Made by a program: the position numbers and the translations under genes. Positions 21,870 to 33,470 of a stretch of 64,000 nt of DNA are shown in pieces (position 1 is the stretch's first letter; every line of letters starts with the position of its first letter). This stretch comes from Muricea muricata (taxonomy: Eukaryota; Cnidaria; Anthozoa; Malacalcyonacea; Plexauridae). The notes under the pieces are model-generated. The model did no database searches, was not told where the DNA came from, and saw only the letters and a program-made list of their open reading frames with translations. The stretch spans positions 5,438,201 to 5,502,200 of the forward strand of contig OY979726.1 in NCBI GenBank assembly GCA_963855995.1, written 5' to 3'.

Positions 21870-22697
21870 CATAGGTCGCCCAACTAAGCTCGCACGCAGT
21901 GGCACGCCACGCATGCACGCGACTGCCTATCTGTTATATAATTATCCTAAGGTTGGCAACTTTATCAGAGATTTTCAGTCAAACAAAAATACATACATTT
22001 AAAACTTTGATGAAAACTAAAAATATAACGACAACCACTGAAAACAAACTTAATACAAATGAACTTCGATACATTTACTAAATTTCTACACACTTTTAGG
22101 AATAAAACGTGTTGAAAAGCACTTAAATTTGTTCATTTAAAACAAAGTTTTGATAAAAAATTGTTGACATTTATTTTGCCATTAGGCGGGATCCAATTTG
22201 ATCGGCAAGCGTCATCATCGGAAAATTGTCGGCTTATTTCTTATTGGCTGAAGAAAGTTCGGAAAGTGCCGAAGAAAAGTAAACAAAGCTTCGGCACTTT
22301 CCGAACTTTCATCAGCCAATAAGAAATAAGCCGACAATTTTCCGATGATGACGCTTGTCGATCAAATTGGATCCCGCCTAATGACAAAATAAATGTCAAC
22401 AATTTTTTATCATTAAAGCTTTGTTTTAAATGAACAAATTTAAGTGTTTTTCAACACGTTTTATTCCTAAAAAGTGTGTAGAAATTTAGTAAATGTATCG
22501 AAGTTCATTTGTATTAAATTTTTTTTCAGTAGTTGTCGTTATATTTTTAGTTTTCATCGAAGTTTTAAATGTATGTATTTTTGTTTGATTGAAAATCTTT
22601 GATAAAGTTGCCAACCTTAGGATAATTATATAACAGATAGGCAGTCGCGTGCATGCGTGGCGTGCCACTGCGTGCGAGCTTAGTTGGGCGACCTATG
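21870..22697. mobile_element. 828-bp foldback DNA element with 7-bp target duplication
   Basis: Near-perfect palindrome with arms of about 400 bp. The ends are CATAGGTCGCCCAACTAAGC and its complement, and the centre is near 22284 (CGAAGAAAAGTAAACAAAGCTTCG). It is flanked by identical GTTTAAT at 21863-21869 and 22698-22704. Both arms contain AAGGTTGGCAACTTTATC. A short frame in each arm reads the same because of the inverted repeat. No transposase is present, so it is non-autonomous. Related to the element at 32131-32941. Confidence 0.9.
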
Positions 22698-22794
22698 GTT
22701 TAATAAAAAATTTACTTCTCAGCTAAGAGCTGACTTGCGTAAAATTTACAAAAATATTTGAGGTATCATACACTATATAAAATTTATCTTAATT

Positions 22795-22951
22795 TGTTAC
22801 AGAAACTCAAAGGTATTATATTTAATTGCTTACAAAATCAACTTGCAGCTTTTTACAAACTTAAGATATCCAACCAAAACAAACCCAAAAATACCCACTT
22901 CACCTCGTTCTCCCGTCATCCCGTACAACCGTTTCTCCTATGCTATCCTAC
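22795..22951 (-). repeat. Gypsy 3' LTR (short)
   Basis: Positions 22803-22951 match 27661-27804 with few differences. The conserved parts include AAACTCAAAGGTATTATATT and CATCCCGTACAACCGTTTCT. The outer few bases (TGTTAC..) look like a deleted version of TGTAGCGTATTAC at the other LTR. LTRs of about 150 bp are short for the group. Confidence 0.75.
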
Positions 22952-23265
22952 GTGATCAACATTTTTAAAATATCGAAAGTCCATTTACTAAACATAAAAT
23001 TATTCCCCTCTTAAAGAGACACGTCCACGTGTCTGTATAAACTTAAACAAATAAACTAATTAACCAAACAAAAGTCACAAATTTTCAACTATAAACATAA
23101 TAAACATATTGTGTCCCTAAACAATGTTCAATCAGTTTTATCTTCCTCGCATTTTTTCAGTCGATTGAAGTGTGCGACTTTCCTTCTTCGCCCCCCTTCA
23201 AGCTGTACTTTGTAGACGACATCTGATATTTTCTTCACGACTCGATAAGGACCAGTCCATGGTCG

Positions 23266-26200
23266 TCAGAGTTTTGTCGTTTGAACTCTCGAAGTGCAAG
23301 GCTGGTACACCCTCACACGATCGCCTCTCTCGAATACTCTTCCGGTCACGTTCTTATCGTAGTACTCCTTTTTCCTATTCTGCACCCGTTGCATTCTCGT
23401 TCCAACCATTTTATAAGCATTCTCCGTCTCCGCTCGTGAAGTTGCTGCATAACTTCCATGGGTTAATGGCTCTTGGTTTCCATGTGTACCGAGCATAATG
23501 TCAATAGGTAAACAGATTTCGCGACCAAACATCATGAAATACGGTGTAAACGTTGTTACTTCATGAACACTCGAATGATATGCGATCATAACAAGCGGTA
23601 AATGCATGTCCCAATCTCTCTGGCTGTCCGAAACGTACTTGGACAACATGGCTTCCAACGTTCTGTTGAAGCGTTTCACCATTCCGTCTGATTGAGGATG
23701 ATATGGCGACGTTCTTGTTTTCTTTACTCCAAGCAACTCGCAGACCTCTTTGATCAACTTCGATTAAAAATTGCGGCCTTGATCGGTATGTAAGTATTGT
23801 GGTACCCCATATCGACAAATATACTCCTTCACCAACGTCTCGGCTATAGTAACAGCCTCTTGATTTGGAATTGGATATGCCTCCGTCCAACGAGTGAAGT
23901 AATCACTGATTATTAAAACGTATTTCTTTCCTTGATCAGACTTGGGGAACGGACCAACAATGTCCATAGCTAATCTGTCCCCAGGGGAACCGACTTTACT
24001 AGGTACAAGGGGTGCTCGAGGCTTACATTGTGGATTATTTCTGGAGCAATACATCTTACAAGATTTGCACCAAACTTCCACGTCATTACGCAACCCATGC
24101 CAGTAGAATCTGTCTCTGACTTTATGTAGAGTTTTGGTTATACCCAGATGACCACCCAATGGACTGTTGTGCAGTGAATGGAGAACTGTTCGTTTCAGAG
24201 ATTTAGGCACTACTGCTTGTAACTTATCCTTCCTGCCATCCTCTGATTCCCAACGACGATATAAAATATCGTCCAGTAATACTAATGGCGACCAGTTCGA
24301 CCATAAATTTCGAGCTTCTTGACTACTTCCTTGAATTTCCTCTGGATTGAGCCGTACACCTTCTTCGAGACTTTTAATGATGGGACTTATAATCTCATCG
24401 TTTCGCTTTTCCAATTTAATCGATTCTGTAAAACCCTCTGCACCCAACCAGTTGAAGAATTCCTTTGCTCCGTCTGACTTTACTTCAGATCTTGTAGCTT
24501 CATGCGCTCTCCTTCTCTCTCCCTCACGGACAGTTTCCACAGCAACACCTGTTCTGTCAATCACGTCGACTTCTTGTTTTTCTTCGGTTTCAATCTCGTT
24601 ATCTTTTTCTGCTCTTCTAGATAAACCGTCTGCATTTCCATGTTTGGTTCCTGGGCGATGCTGAACAACAAAATTAAATTCGGCAAGCAGTTCAATCCAA
24701 CAAGCCACTTGACCCTGCGGTTCCTTAACGATTTTAACCACTTCAAAGCATTGTGATCTGTCCGTATAATAAACGATTTACCATAGAGATAATGACGAAA
24801 GTGTTGAATAAACGCAACAATGGCAAGGAGCTCTTTCCTGGTTGTAGAGTATCGACGCTCTGGCTTGGTAAGAGACCAACTGGCATATCCAATGACTCTT
24901 TCCTCGTTCCCTTCGATTTGTGAAAGGTCGCCGCCAATCCCATAACCGCTTGCGTCTGTGTCAAGAATAAATTCTTTATTGAAATCTGGGTACGCCAAGA
25001 TTGGATGATTAGTTAGTTCTCGTTTCAGCTCGTTAAATGCTTCCAAACATGACTCAGACCAAACAAATGGTTTGTTCTTTTCTGTCAACCGGTGCAGTGG
25101 CAATGCGATCTTAACCAAGTCCTTGATAAAGCGACGGTAGTAAGAGGCTAGTTCTAGGAAACTGCGTAGCTCACTTTTGCTCACTTTTGACGGATCGGTA
25201 GATACGCCATTTTCAGACACCACATGACCCAAATATGTTACTTCTTTCTGGAAGAATCGACATTTCTGCGGCTTCAACTTTAAACCAGCTTCACGTAATC
25301 TACCAAAAAGCTCTTCCATTCTCCGCAGATGGTCGTCAAAGTTCTTGCTAAAGATAATAACGTCATCGAGGTATATCAGGCATATCGACCACTGAAGTCC
25401 AGTTAAAACGAACTCCATTAACCGTTGCAAAGTGCTTGGTGCATTGCACAGACCAAAAGGCATAACGTTAAACTCATATAGTCCTTGATGGGTCACGAAT
25501 GCAGTCTTCTCTCGATCGTCTGGGTCTAACTCCACTTGCCAGTAACCACTGGCCAAATCCAACGTGCTAAATATCTTTGCTCCAGCAAGAGTCGAATAAC
25601 GTCTTGACCAATCATAGTTTGAATCATTGAACCAACTTCGTCTCTCCCATTTCCAGGAAAACGTCGTGGTGGTTGGCGAATTGGAATGGTGTCCCCAGTG
25701 TTAATTTTATGAGTGATTTTGTTAGTACGGCCAAAGTCGTGTGTACCGCTCGAAAATATATCTTCGTAACTTCTCAGCAACTCTTCCAATTGGCCAGACT
25801 GACCGTCATTTAAATCGGACATATTGGTTTGTTCCAACAGTTCTTTCACTATGTCGCGTTGGTCATCTTTCCTCTCGCTCGACACTTCGTTGCACTCGCT
25901 TTTATCTAGTACTTCGAGAATTTCGTACTCTTGCACGTCCTCGTCGTGGGCCAGTTCCCGGCTCTTAACCGGGTGCAAAGTTCCAACTTTCGAGTTTTTA
26001 TACAGAGTAACAGGTGTCGGTGCCAAGTTTACTATTCTCACCGCTATCTTGTTTCTCTGAGGTTGTGCAATACTTCGAGCAAGGGCGATGTCTGGTTTTC
26101 TTTTAAACGCGAGATTTGGTTCAACAATACCGGGTGAATTTATTGGACTTTTGCTCTTTGATGCTGTGGTAATCTTCGCGGGTAGGACCATCTCGTGCCT

Positions 26201-26520
26201 TCCGGGAATAACTACTGTTACTGCCAATGATACGCGACATATTTGCGAGACTTTCCCTTGCGTAGAGAACAATGTTGAGCCCACTCTCCCTGCTTCAGTT
26301 TGTAAATGGTTGGTTCTAAATCGTATAGTACATTCATGCTTTTGAAGAAAATCAACGCCCAACAGGCAATCATGTGAGATATCTTCAGCTATAAGGACAG
26401 GGTGAATTGCGCAGATTCCAGCTACCGCTATCCCAATATCTACCATTCCCACTATCTCTAAAGGAGAACCATTGGGCGAAACTACTTGGGTGCCCTGTGC
26501 TCCTAGGGGACCATATCAGG
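23266..26520 (-). pseudogene. Gypsy pol: protease, RT, RNase H, integrase
   Basis: Read on the minus strand. Protease region (26520-26300) has CLLGVDFL, but the catalytic DTG before SAVTLV is not seen. RT (about 25620-25000) has DLASGYWQVELD, MPFGLCNAPSTLQRLMEFVL and the catalytic IYLDDVIIF. RNase H (about 24990-24740) has ILDTDASGYGIGG. Integrase has the zinc-binding HNSPLGGHLGITKT..CKSC and the catalytic core with MDIVGPF, then HTDQGRNF and SPYHPQSDGMVKRFN. Damage: frameshifts near 25530-25560 and 24700-24740, and a GAA-to-TAA type stop at 23764-23766 just after DQGRNF. Confidence 0.9.
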
Positions 26521-27590
26521 GAGCCACTTTTTCCCATACACGTTTATGGACCAATGTCACAGCCGACCCAATAACTCCACCAACCTGACCTTCCGTAAAC
26601 ACCGCTGACTTTGGACTTACACTTCCATTTCTCACAACACCGTCTTTCTCATTCGTGTTAAATTCCTTTGATTCAGGGGTCTTATTTTGCTCAACTGACG
26701 TGCGACCCATCACGCTAGTCGACCGCTGTTTCCCTTCTTCTCTGGACAAGACGCGATGAAATGACCGAGTTTACCACAATGAAAGCATGCATTTCCGGTA
26801 TTTCCTCTTGATTTCCGGTTGTTGTCGTAACCGTGGGAACCACCCCGTTCTACCTTCACTTTTAAAGCGGAGATCATTTCTCGCATTACGGCTGTATTTT
26901 GTTCGATAATTTTGAAGCTTTCCTTCACCAAGCACTCCAGATTACTGGGACTCATGGTCGACTGCTGTGCGATCTTATAACTTGGAAATTCCGTTGCGTG
27001 AACTGCTTTATCTCGTCGTCTTTCCTCGGCGAGCTCCATGGTTTCGATCTCTGCAGCGACGTCAACTGCTTCGTCTAAACTTTTAGGCCGAGATTGTCGG
27101 ACTTTAAGTCAAAACTCACGAGAATCAAGAGCATCCAGGAACTGATCACGGGCTAATTCATCTCAAAACTTTGCATCAATGTTGGGATACGCCAACGAAA
27201 CCAAACGACGAACTCGGTTTGATAACTCGTGAAGACCTTCGTCTTTTCCACGTTTAATGAACTTGAACTCGGATTTGTATCGCTCCGTATACTTCGTGGT
27301 GCCAAATCGTTTGGTTAAAGCTTCTTTAAATCACCATAACTTTTGGTTGTCGCCTCGGGCAGATCTCTATAAATTTGCTGCGCGATCTCTTCAAACGAAC
27401 AGCCAGGAATGCTGTTTTTAACTTGTCCTCCCAATCGTTGATCTTCGCACATAGCTCAAAATGTGTTAGCCAATCCAGCCAGTCTTTGTCGCCAGTGTAT
27501 TCGTCTGGTAAAACCACTGGTCGAGATGTATTTTTCTCAATTTCATCGGAAACTGGCACGTCACCTTGGCACTGGCACTGTCGTAGAGCT
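26521..27590 (-). pseudogene. Gypsy gag with CCHC zinc knuckle
   Basis: The frame starting near 27559 has VVLPDEYTGDKDWLDWLTHF, typical of Gypsy capsid N-termini. It shifts near 27330, resumes through ELSNRVRRLVSLAYPN in another frame, and ends with CFHCGKLGHFIASC (CX2CX4HX4C nucleic-acid-binding knuckle) at about 26755-26800. Stops and shifts show it is not functional. Confidence 0.85.
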
Positions 27591-27621
27591 ACTTCTCTTA
27601 TTCATTTCTGCTCAAATTTTA

Positions 27622-27640
27622 TCCCACCGCTGCCACCAAA
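27622..27640 (-). other. primer-binding-site-like sequence
   Basis: On the minus strand TTTGGTGGCAGCGGTGGGAT follows directly after the LTR end (..CGCTACA). TGG followed by a T-arm-like tail is the form of a PBS complementary to a tRNA 3' end; the nearest fit is a tRNA-Leu-like 3' end. The tRNA identity is an inference. Confidence 0.55.
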
Positions 27641-27804
27641 TGTAGCGTATTACTCCAGGTAAACTCAAAGGTATTATATTTAATTGCTTACAAAATCAAC
27701 TTGCAGCTTTTTACAAAGATATCCAACCAAAACAACCCCAAAAATATCCACTCCACCTCGTTCTCACGTCATCCCGTACAACCGTTTCTCCTACGCTATC
27801 CTAC
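27641..27804 (-). repeat. Gypsy 5' LTR (short)
   Basis: Begins TGTAGCGTATTACTCCAGGT on the plus strand and matches the LTR at 22803-22951 from 27661 on. It differs by small indels (e.g. CTTAA present only at 22.86 kb) and scattered substitutions. The divergence fits an old insertion. Confidence 0.75.
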
Positions 27805-28199
27805 AACGTTTTGCAAACAAACTTTGCAATTTTACTAATTTTAGGATGCTTTTCAATGCTGCGGTAATAAATTTTTCTATTTCAACTTTTTCAACATTTT
27901 GTCCATAATGCAATCGGTACGTTTACATCTTCAATGCAATCGCGAACACAAAAATATTTCAAGTATAATTAGTCTTAAACTGAGGTAAGCCAAATTTATG
28001 TTCATTTCTAAAGGCATGGTATGAATTCTGTTTCTTTCGGAGAATGTCAGCAAGTTTGTGGTTTGCATTATTTTACAATTTTGTCAAATAAGTTTTTGCA
28101 CAAAACATTGTGATGTTCTATAAGTTTGATGTCCAAAACCTCTCCTGCGGCAAGGCATTTACAATTGAAATCGCTCTTTTTTCCAGGTGTATATTAAGT

Positions 28200-30750
28200 C
28201 GTTCTTTAAATATTGCGGAAGAGCGTAATATATGGAAGGCTGGTACAGCATAATTGATGACTGATCGCACGCAGGATGTATAAAATAATACAAGGTAATC
28301 GACTGGTAATCTATCTCTTTCTAGCTGAACAAAGTAGTATACCTGTAGCGGCCGCAGCTTCTATACTGATGAAAAGGGCGCTGAAACTTTATACGTGACG
28401 ATATCTCACCCAAAAGTCAGAAAAGTATTTATATCTCTTTTAATATAACTGTCAAACTGTAAACAAACATATAAATAACGGACAAATACACCGTGTATAC
28501 GAACTAAAATAGGGTAAATAATCACTATAAATACAAATGAAACATAGACTTACGACTAATGGGCTAGTAAGAACAACAAAACCATTTACAGTCAAATAAA
28601 AACTGTAAATAGCAGATTTTTCTGCTAAAACTAAAACAAAAACCTCGCTATTGCGCTAGGCGGTAGCGTCATCAAACCGCTGGCTTAAACTAAAGCCGTG
28701 ATGGCGTTACAATAGCCTCTTTCTTTCTTTTTTAATTACCTCTTTTATGTGGACATTCCAAGTCAGATTATTACTTATTGTCACTTTAGCACTTTCAGCT
28801 ATAAAGCATTGTCAACGAGTTTAATTTCTTTACCATTAACTGTCACTTGATCCAAGAAAACCTCAGCTCCTTACATTTTTCTGGATGTAATTGCAGTCTA
28901 TTTTCTTCTGACCACTGCATAACCTGATCTGCTATATTCTGGGCTGTACTAACGATACATTTCGGGAGTATTTCGGATGCAGTAGTATCGTCGTCCATAG
29001 TTTTCCATAGGCATGGAGGGCTGATAATCTAGGTGTTGGACGTTAACATAAATAACCATTGTCCTAATTTGGTATTTTCCGGTACTCCAGATAGAAATGG
29101 ACCCCCACTCGGAATAGCAGCCATTTGCCAATTTGACTCTCTGTGTTCTATGTGAAAGGAAATCCATTTTTCAATTAGCTATGATTCGAGGTATGTCCAA
29201 ATTACCCACTTAATTGTCAAGAATGCCATAGAAGTATCTTCTGAATTAAGGCCATGGTAGTTGATGAATTTGGTACCGCTCCATATTGACTGCCATCGAC
29301 ACTCCTTTACTACTTTAGAGACACAGGGAGTTAGGAAAATTGGTCTTAAATCCTTTTCTAATGTGTTCACTGTTTTTTTCTTTGTTAATGGCGAAATGTC
29401 TGCTTTCTTCCAGGTGGTGGGCAATATCTGCTCATGATACGATGCATTAAAAATTTTCATAATAGCGAAGACCAGAATATATGAATATTGGTAAGTTGTC
29501 TGGCGCAGACGCCTTGTTAGATTTTAATTTTGCCACAGCTTGTTGTACACGTTTTACGGTGCCACCAAGAAGATTGGTGAGTCTTCTAACAGAAGGTGAT
29601 CGAGGGGTTCAAATAATTTATATTCATCCAAAGGTGCTGGAAAAGCGGTATTAACGATGTTGACTTGTTCCTACGGATTGAGTGTCCTAAACTCTTCAAC
29701 ATTGATTTGATCTGATACATTTAAATGTGCAGACTTCATGCCACTTAGCTGCTTGACCTCACTGCACCACTTTCTCGAGGCTTCTCCTTTGAGCTGTTTG
29801 ATGTGAGATTCGTAATACTTCGCCCTGCAAACTTTTCGTTCTCTATTTACACGGTTCCGGTAGTATTTGAATTGTGGTGAAAACACTCCATGCATGTGAA
29901 AAGCGTTTTGCCCACTGAGAATAGGCGATTTAAGTTTCTGGTTCATCTACGGGGCGACAGTTGGATGAATGCAAATTTGCTTTTTTTGGCGTAAAAATGT
30001 CTTGCCCAGAATGAACTATTTCATGAAAACTTGTCCACACGCTAAAACTAATTGCTTTTGCTCAAGAATCTTTCCATTTCCAACGTACGACTTTTCCGCA
30101 TACCTCGCACTGTTATCAATTTTTTGGTATTAGCGTTCGGTAATACATTTTTCCCTGTAGCTCTAATTGTGTTATGGTCCGACAGCCTAAATCCTGGATA
30201 GCCATGAGGTGGATTATAAACTTATGCACATTAGTTAAAATTAAATCTATGTAAAATCGTTTCAGGTAGGTATCTTACTATTTGCTTGAGCCTAAAGTGG
30301 TTAAGCAATCCGGTAAGGTCGAGACGATTAAAATCGCCAGTAACAGTGATTCCATAGTTTGGATATTTTTATTCTGCGAGAGTAAGCGTATGAAAAAGAT
30401 GATCCAGCAATAGAGCTCAATCTGCACCAGGTGGACGGCATATACGATCTATGTAATTACACATGTTAGCCCACGAGGAAGGCGTGTTGGCCTTTAATAA
30501 ATCCATAAACACTCATGGACCTCACAACAATTTAAATCATCCAAACGTTCATATTTATAATGTGTTTTTTTAATGTAAGCACATACCCCTATCCCTGCGC
30601 AATAAGCTAAAAAGCATGTTTATATTTGCGACAAGCACTAGTTAATGAAACAAGCATTGGGTCAGAAGTAAAATTGTGCAAAGTCTCACAGTGTACAAAA
30701 GTCAAATTGGGAAACGCATGTTCATACACGTGCTAGGCGCAATGCCAACT
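28200..30750 (-). pseudogene. decayed LINE (endonuclease-RT), minus strand
   Basis: Pieces in order on the minus strand. An endonuclease-end region (about 30480-30120) has DFNRLDLTGLLNHF and GFRLSDHNTI. A linker (29946-29671) has YRNRVNRERKVCRAKYYESH. The RT start (29460-29179) has PTTWKKADISPL and LRPIFLTPCVSKVVKECRWQ (normally LRPISLTP..SKV.E). The RT middle and end (29167-28800) has HRTQRVKLAN and Q(W)SEEN..LHPEKCKE-type sequence. The order and motifs are of a CR1/L2-like element. Many stops and shifts. Confidence 0.75.
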
Positions 30751-31232
30751 ATAACAACAAACCGTTGTCTAAATCACTCCCTATGTGTCTGGGCAAGTAG
30801 ACCAATCAGGTTTAACCATGTCATCTAAATAGTTTCCTGCTTAAAACAGTATGTATCATTCTGTCACATGCAAGCAAAAGCATCTGACCTCCACGACAAT
30901 ATATTTCAAAATTTCCACCCATCCCACCCTTCAATTATTTTGCACCATTTTAGCATTAGTTTAATAGAATTGAATAATTGGGTATAGACATGTAAACAGT
31001 CTATGTCACACTCGGTCAGCATCATTTGCATAGTATCTTACTCATGCAAAGTTAAAAATGAGGTATTATGGGATAGTTAATATGGGTAATTGTAATATAT
31101 ATAGATCAGCTAAATGAAAGTAAAAATAAAGAAATAAATAAAATTTTTCTTTGGTTGATGGGGATGGAGTGCTCCTAAAGGTCACTCTCGACCCCATAGA
31201 CTCACATAAAACAATGTATTATATATATATTT
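30751..31232. other. no feature recognised
   Basis: AT-rich sequence between the LINE and the Helitron-like element. A short (AT)n lies at about 31218-31230. Confidence 0.5.
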
Positions 31233-31647
31233 TCCCCGAGCCAACGGCGCGAAGCGCCGTTCCGGGCGTAAGCCCGGGGCGAAATTTCGTATTAGCGGAG
31301 TTGAAAGTCGTTGCTCGTGATAGGTAGTAAAAGTGGTATGTCCTCACTGATCTCAACAATATGGCGGACTATCATGAATGGCTAACACTGATTGGCCAGA
31401 TTTAAAATTTATTGTTGATTGATTAATCACGAATTCCACTGACAGCAAATATCTAAATTTGCTTTTTGCACTACAATATTTTGTATTTTTGCAAAAAGAT
31501 TTGGCAACTTTCACAACCAACGAAGGATGGTCATTGACTCTTGAAGAGAGATTAATTCTGGGAAAATACAGAGAAGCGCCAAGAATTGACTACGGCGTGA
31601 AACACAAGGCAAGTTTGTTGATAATGCGTATTTACACTTGTGTTTTA

Positions 31648-31921
31648 CAGTCGATTTCAGCTAGCTTTTCACTGTAACACTCCGAACTTCGTTGCAAAGT
31701 TCGGAAGTTCGTTGCGAAGTTCAAAAGTTCATTTCAGAATTCACAAACCGGTTTGTAAACTAAGCATTTGATTGGCTTCTTTGAGTCCAGGGGCCAATCA
31801 CAATCTTTGTTTACAAACCGGCTTGCGAATTCTGAAATGAACTTTTGAACTTCGCAACGAACTTCCGAACTTCGCAACGAAGTTCGGAGTGTTACAGTGA
31901 AAAGCTAGCTGAAATCGACTG
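31648..31921. repeat. 274-bp MITE with TA target duplication
   Basis: Ends CAGTCGATTTCAGCTAGC and complement, long inverted arms with repeated AAGTTCGGAAGTTCGTTGC. TA flanks at 31646-31647 and 31922-31923. The uninterrupted site (GTGTTTTAATGC) is present in the sister copy at about 49211-49222, which proves the insertion. Tc1/mariner-type by duplication and CAGT end. Confidence 0.9.
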
Positions 31922-32130
31922 TAATGCTTTATAAAGGCCGGCGTAGCCGTACTCCTCCAGTCTATTCACTGTTTATTGTTTAAATTCCAGAGTAAGTTTA
32001 TGTTTTGTAAATGCAAGACTGTCTTCTTATTACTGTATTTCAAAATATTGACGAACTTTACATGTAAAAGAAAATGAGCGAAGATACAAAATTGGCTTGG
32101 AACTGTTTTGTTTCAAACTCAAAGTTTATG

Positions 32131-32941
32131 CCTAGGTAGCCCAAAAAAACATCCATTCAGTTTTACATTGAGGTCTGTGGCGTAGCAGTAGTTGCGTAAT
32201 TGTATATATATATTAATAAGGTTGGCAACTAAATACAAATTATTACAATTTTACGATCTATCAACTCAAGAATATCGTCAAAAAACATTGAAAATATACC
32301 AGATAACACGAAAAAAACTACATAACTATAAAATTTGATATTTTTACTTGCTTCCTGGTAAGTTTTTTGGTTGCAAACGACTCGAAAAATAATGAAAATT
32401 TAGCAAAGTATTGCGTGTTGTTATATTTTTTTTCGCCGTGACGATGCTGGATGGTGTTTACCTGACACTGGTTTTCGCTTCAAATGACGAAGCAGTGAAT
32501 TCATTGGCTGCTGAAATTAATGAATTTGAGTTTATTGGCTGCTGAAATTTCAGTAATTTCAGCAGCCAATGAATTCACTGCTTCGTCATTTGAAGCGAAA
32601 ACCATTGTCAGGTAAACACCATCCAGCATCGTCACGGCGAAAAAAAATATAACAACACGCAATACTTTGCTAAATTTTCATTATTTTTCGAGTCGTTTGC
32701 AACCAAAAAACTTACCAGGAAGCAAGTAAAAATATCAAATTTTATAGTTATGTAGTTTGTTTTGTGTTATCTGGTATATTTTCAATGTTTTTTGTCGATA
32801 TTCTTGAGTTGATAGATCGTAAAATTGTAATAATTTGTATTTAGTTGCCAACCTTATTAATATGTATATACAATTACGCAACTACCGCTACGCCACAGAC
32901 CTCAATGTAAAACTGAATGGATGTTTTTTGGGCTACCTAGG
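32131..32941. mobile_element. 811-bp foldback DNA element with 7-bp target duplication
   Basis: Near-perfect palindrome with arms of about 390 bp. The ends are CCTAGGTAGCCCAAAAAAAC and complement; the centre is near 32536 (AATGAATTTGAGTTTATTGG). It is flanked by GTTTATG at 32124-32130 and 32942-32948. The empty site (AAAGTTTATGTAGATA) is at about 49420-49435. It shares the CxTAGGTxGCCCAA end pattern and the inner AAGGTTGGCAACT with the element at 21870-22697. Confidence 0.9.
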
Positions 32942-33275
32942 GTTTATGTAGATAAAAATTTAGTTTCATAAATATTTCAAAACGTCTAATATATGTAATT
33001 AGTAGGTCGTATTTTACACCAAATTTAAGCTTACATTAGGCGTAATAACATACCGATGACAAATGTTGTGCCATTTTAAAAAATTGTCAATAAAACAAGG
33101 ATTAAAAACCCAATATTTTGTCATTTTGAAAAATTAATATAAATAACAATTGGCGTGTTGCTATGACAACAACCTATACAAGTACTTCATGTAATTCCAA
33201 AAATACAGTTGCATGCTCTTAGTTAGTGCCGAGGGGTTGCTGCATGCATGTATTTCTAGTATAGTAATTAATTAT

Positions 33276-33470
33276 GGGGATTCACTTCCCCTTGCATGTT
33301 AAAGTAAACAATGACCATCACGGGGATCTACTACCCCTTGGACATTAAAGTAAACAATGACTATCACGGGGATCTACTACCCCTTGGACATTTAGAGTGC
33401 CCATCTTGGGGAGCTACTAGCCCATGGGCAAAGTCCAACATTGGGGAGCCATTACCCCCTGAGGACATAG
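33276..33470 (+). repeat. 46-bp minisatellite, about 3-4 degenerate copies
   Basis: The unit TAAAGTAAACAATGACTATC followed by ACGGGGATCTACTACCCCTT and GGACAT is repeated with a 46-bp period from about 33298. It decays toward 33470 (GGGGAGCTACTAGCCC, GGGGAGCCATTACCCC). Each unit holds a small imperfect GGGG/CCCC inverted repeat. Confidence 0.8.

Larger units (their letters stand above)
22795..27805 (-). mobile_element. Ty3/Gypsy LTR retrotransposon, decayed
   Basis: Minus-strand element with LTR-like repeats at both ends, a primer-binding-site-like sequence, gag with a CCHC knuckle, and pol in the order protease, RT, RNase H, integrase (the Ty3/Gypsy order). There is no envelope frame between integrase and the 3' LTR. 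Several frameshifts and in-frame stops make it unable to encode an intact polyprotein. No target duplication is evident. Confidence 0.9.
31233..33259 (+). mobile_element. Helitron-like element, copy A (with two insertions)
   Basis: Starts TCCCCGAGCCAACGGCGCGA and ends TGCATGCATGTATTTCTAG, between T and T, with no target duplication. Without its two inserts it is about 0.93 kb. Near the 5' end are two tight hairpins: AACGGCGC-GAA-GCGCCGTT and CCGGGC-GTAA-GCCCGG. The TC start, CTAG end, hairpins and lack of duplication fit the Helitron/Helentron type; T^T insertion is Helentron-like. No Rep/helicase is encoded, so it is non-autonomous. A frame with TNEGWSLTLEERLILGKYRE is shared by the copies; its function is unknown. 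Confidence 0.7.

Noticed and set aside
21899..22668. Identical 60-residue frames on both strands
   Set aside because: They are the same sequence read in the two arms of a palindrome, with no motif.
23172..26345. Plus-strand open frames across the Gypsy element
   Set aside because: They are antisense shadows of gag-pol, which has clear motifs on the minus strand.
33298..33470. CRISPR-like array (46-bp periodic units)
   Set aside because: The units are contiguous without unique spacers and the genome is eukaryotic; it is a minisatellite.
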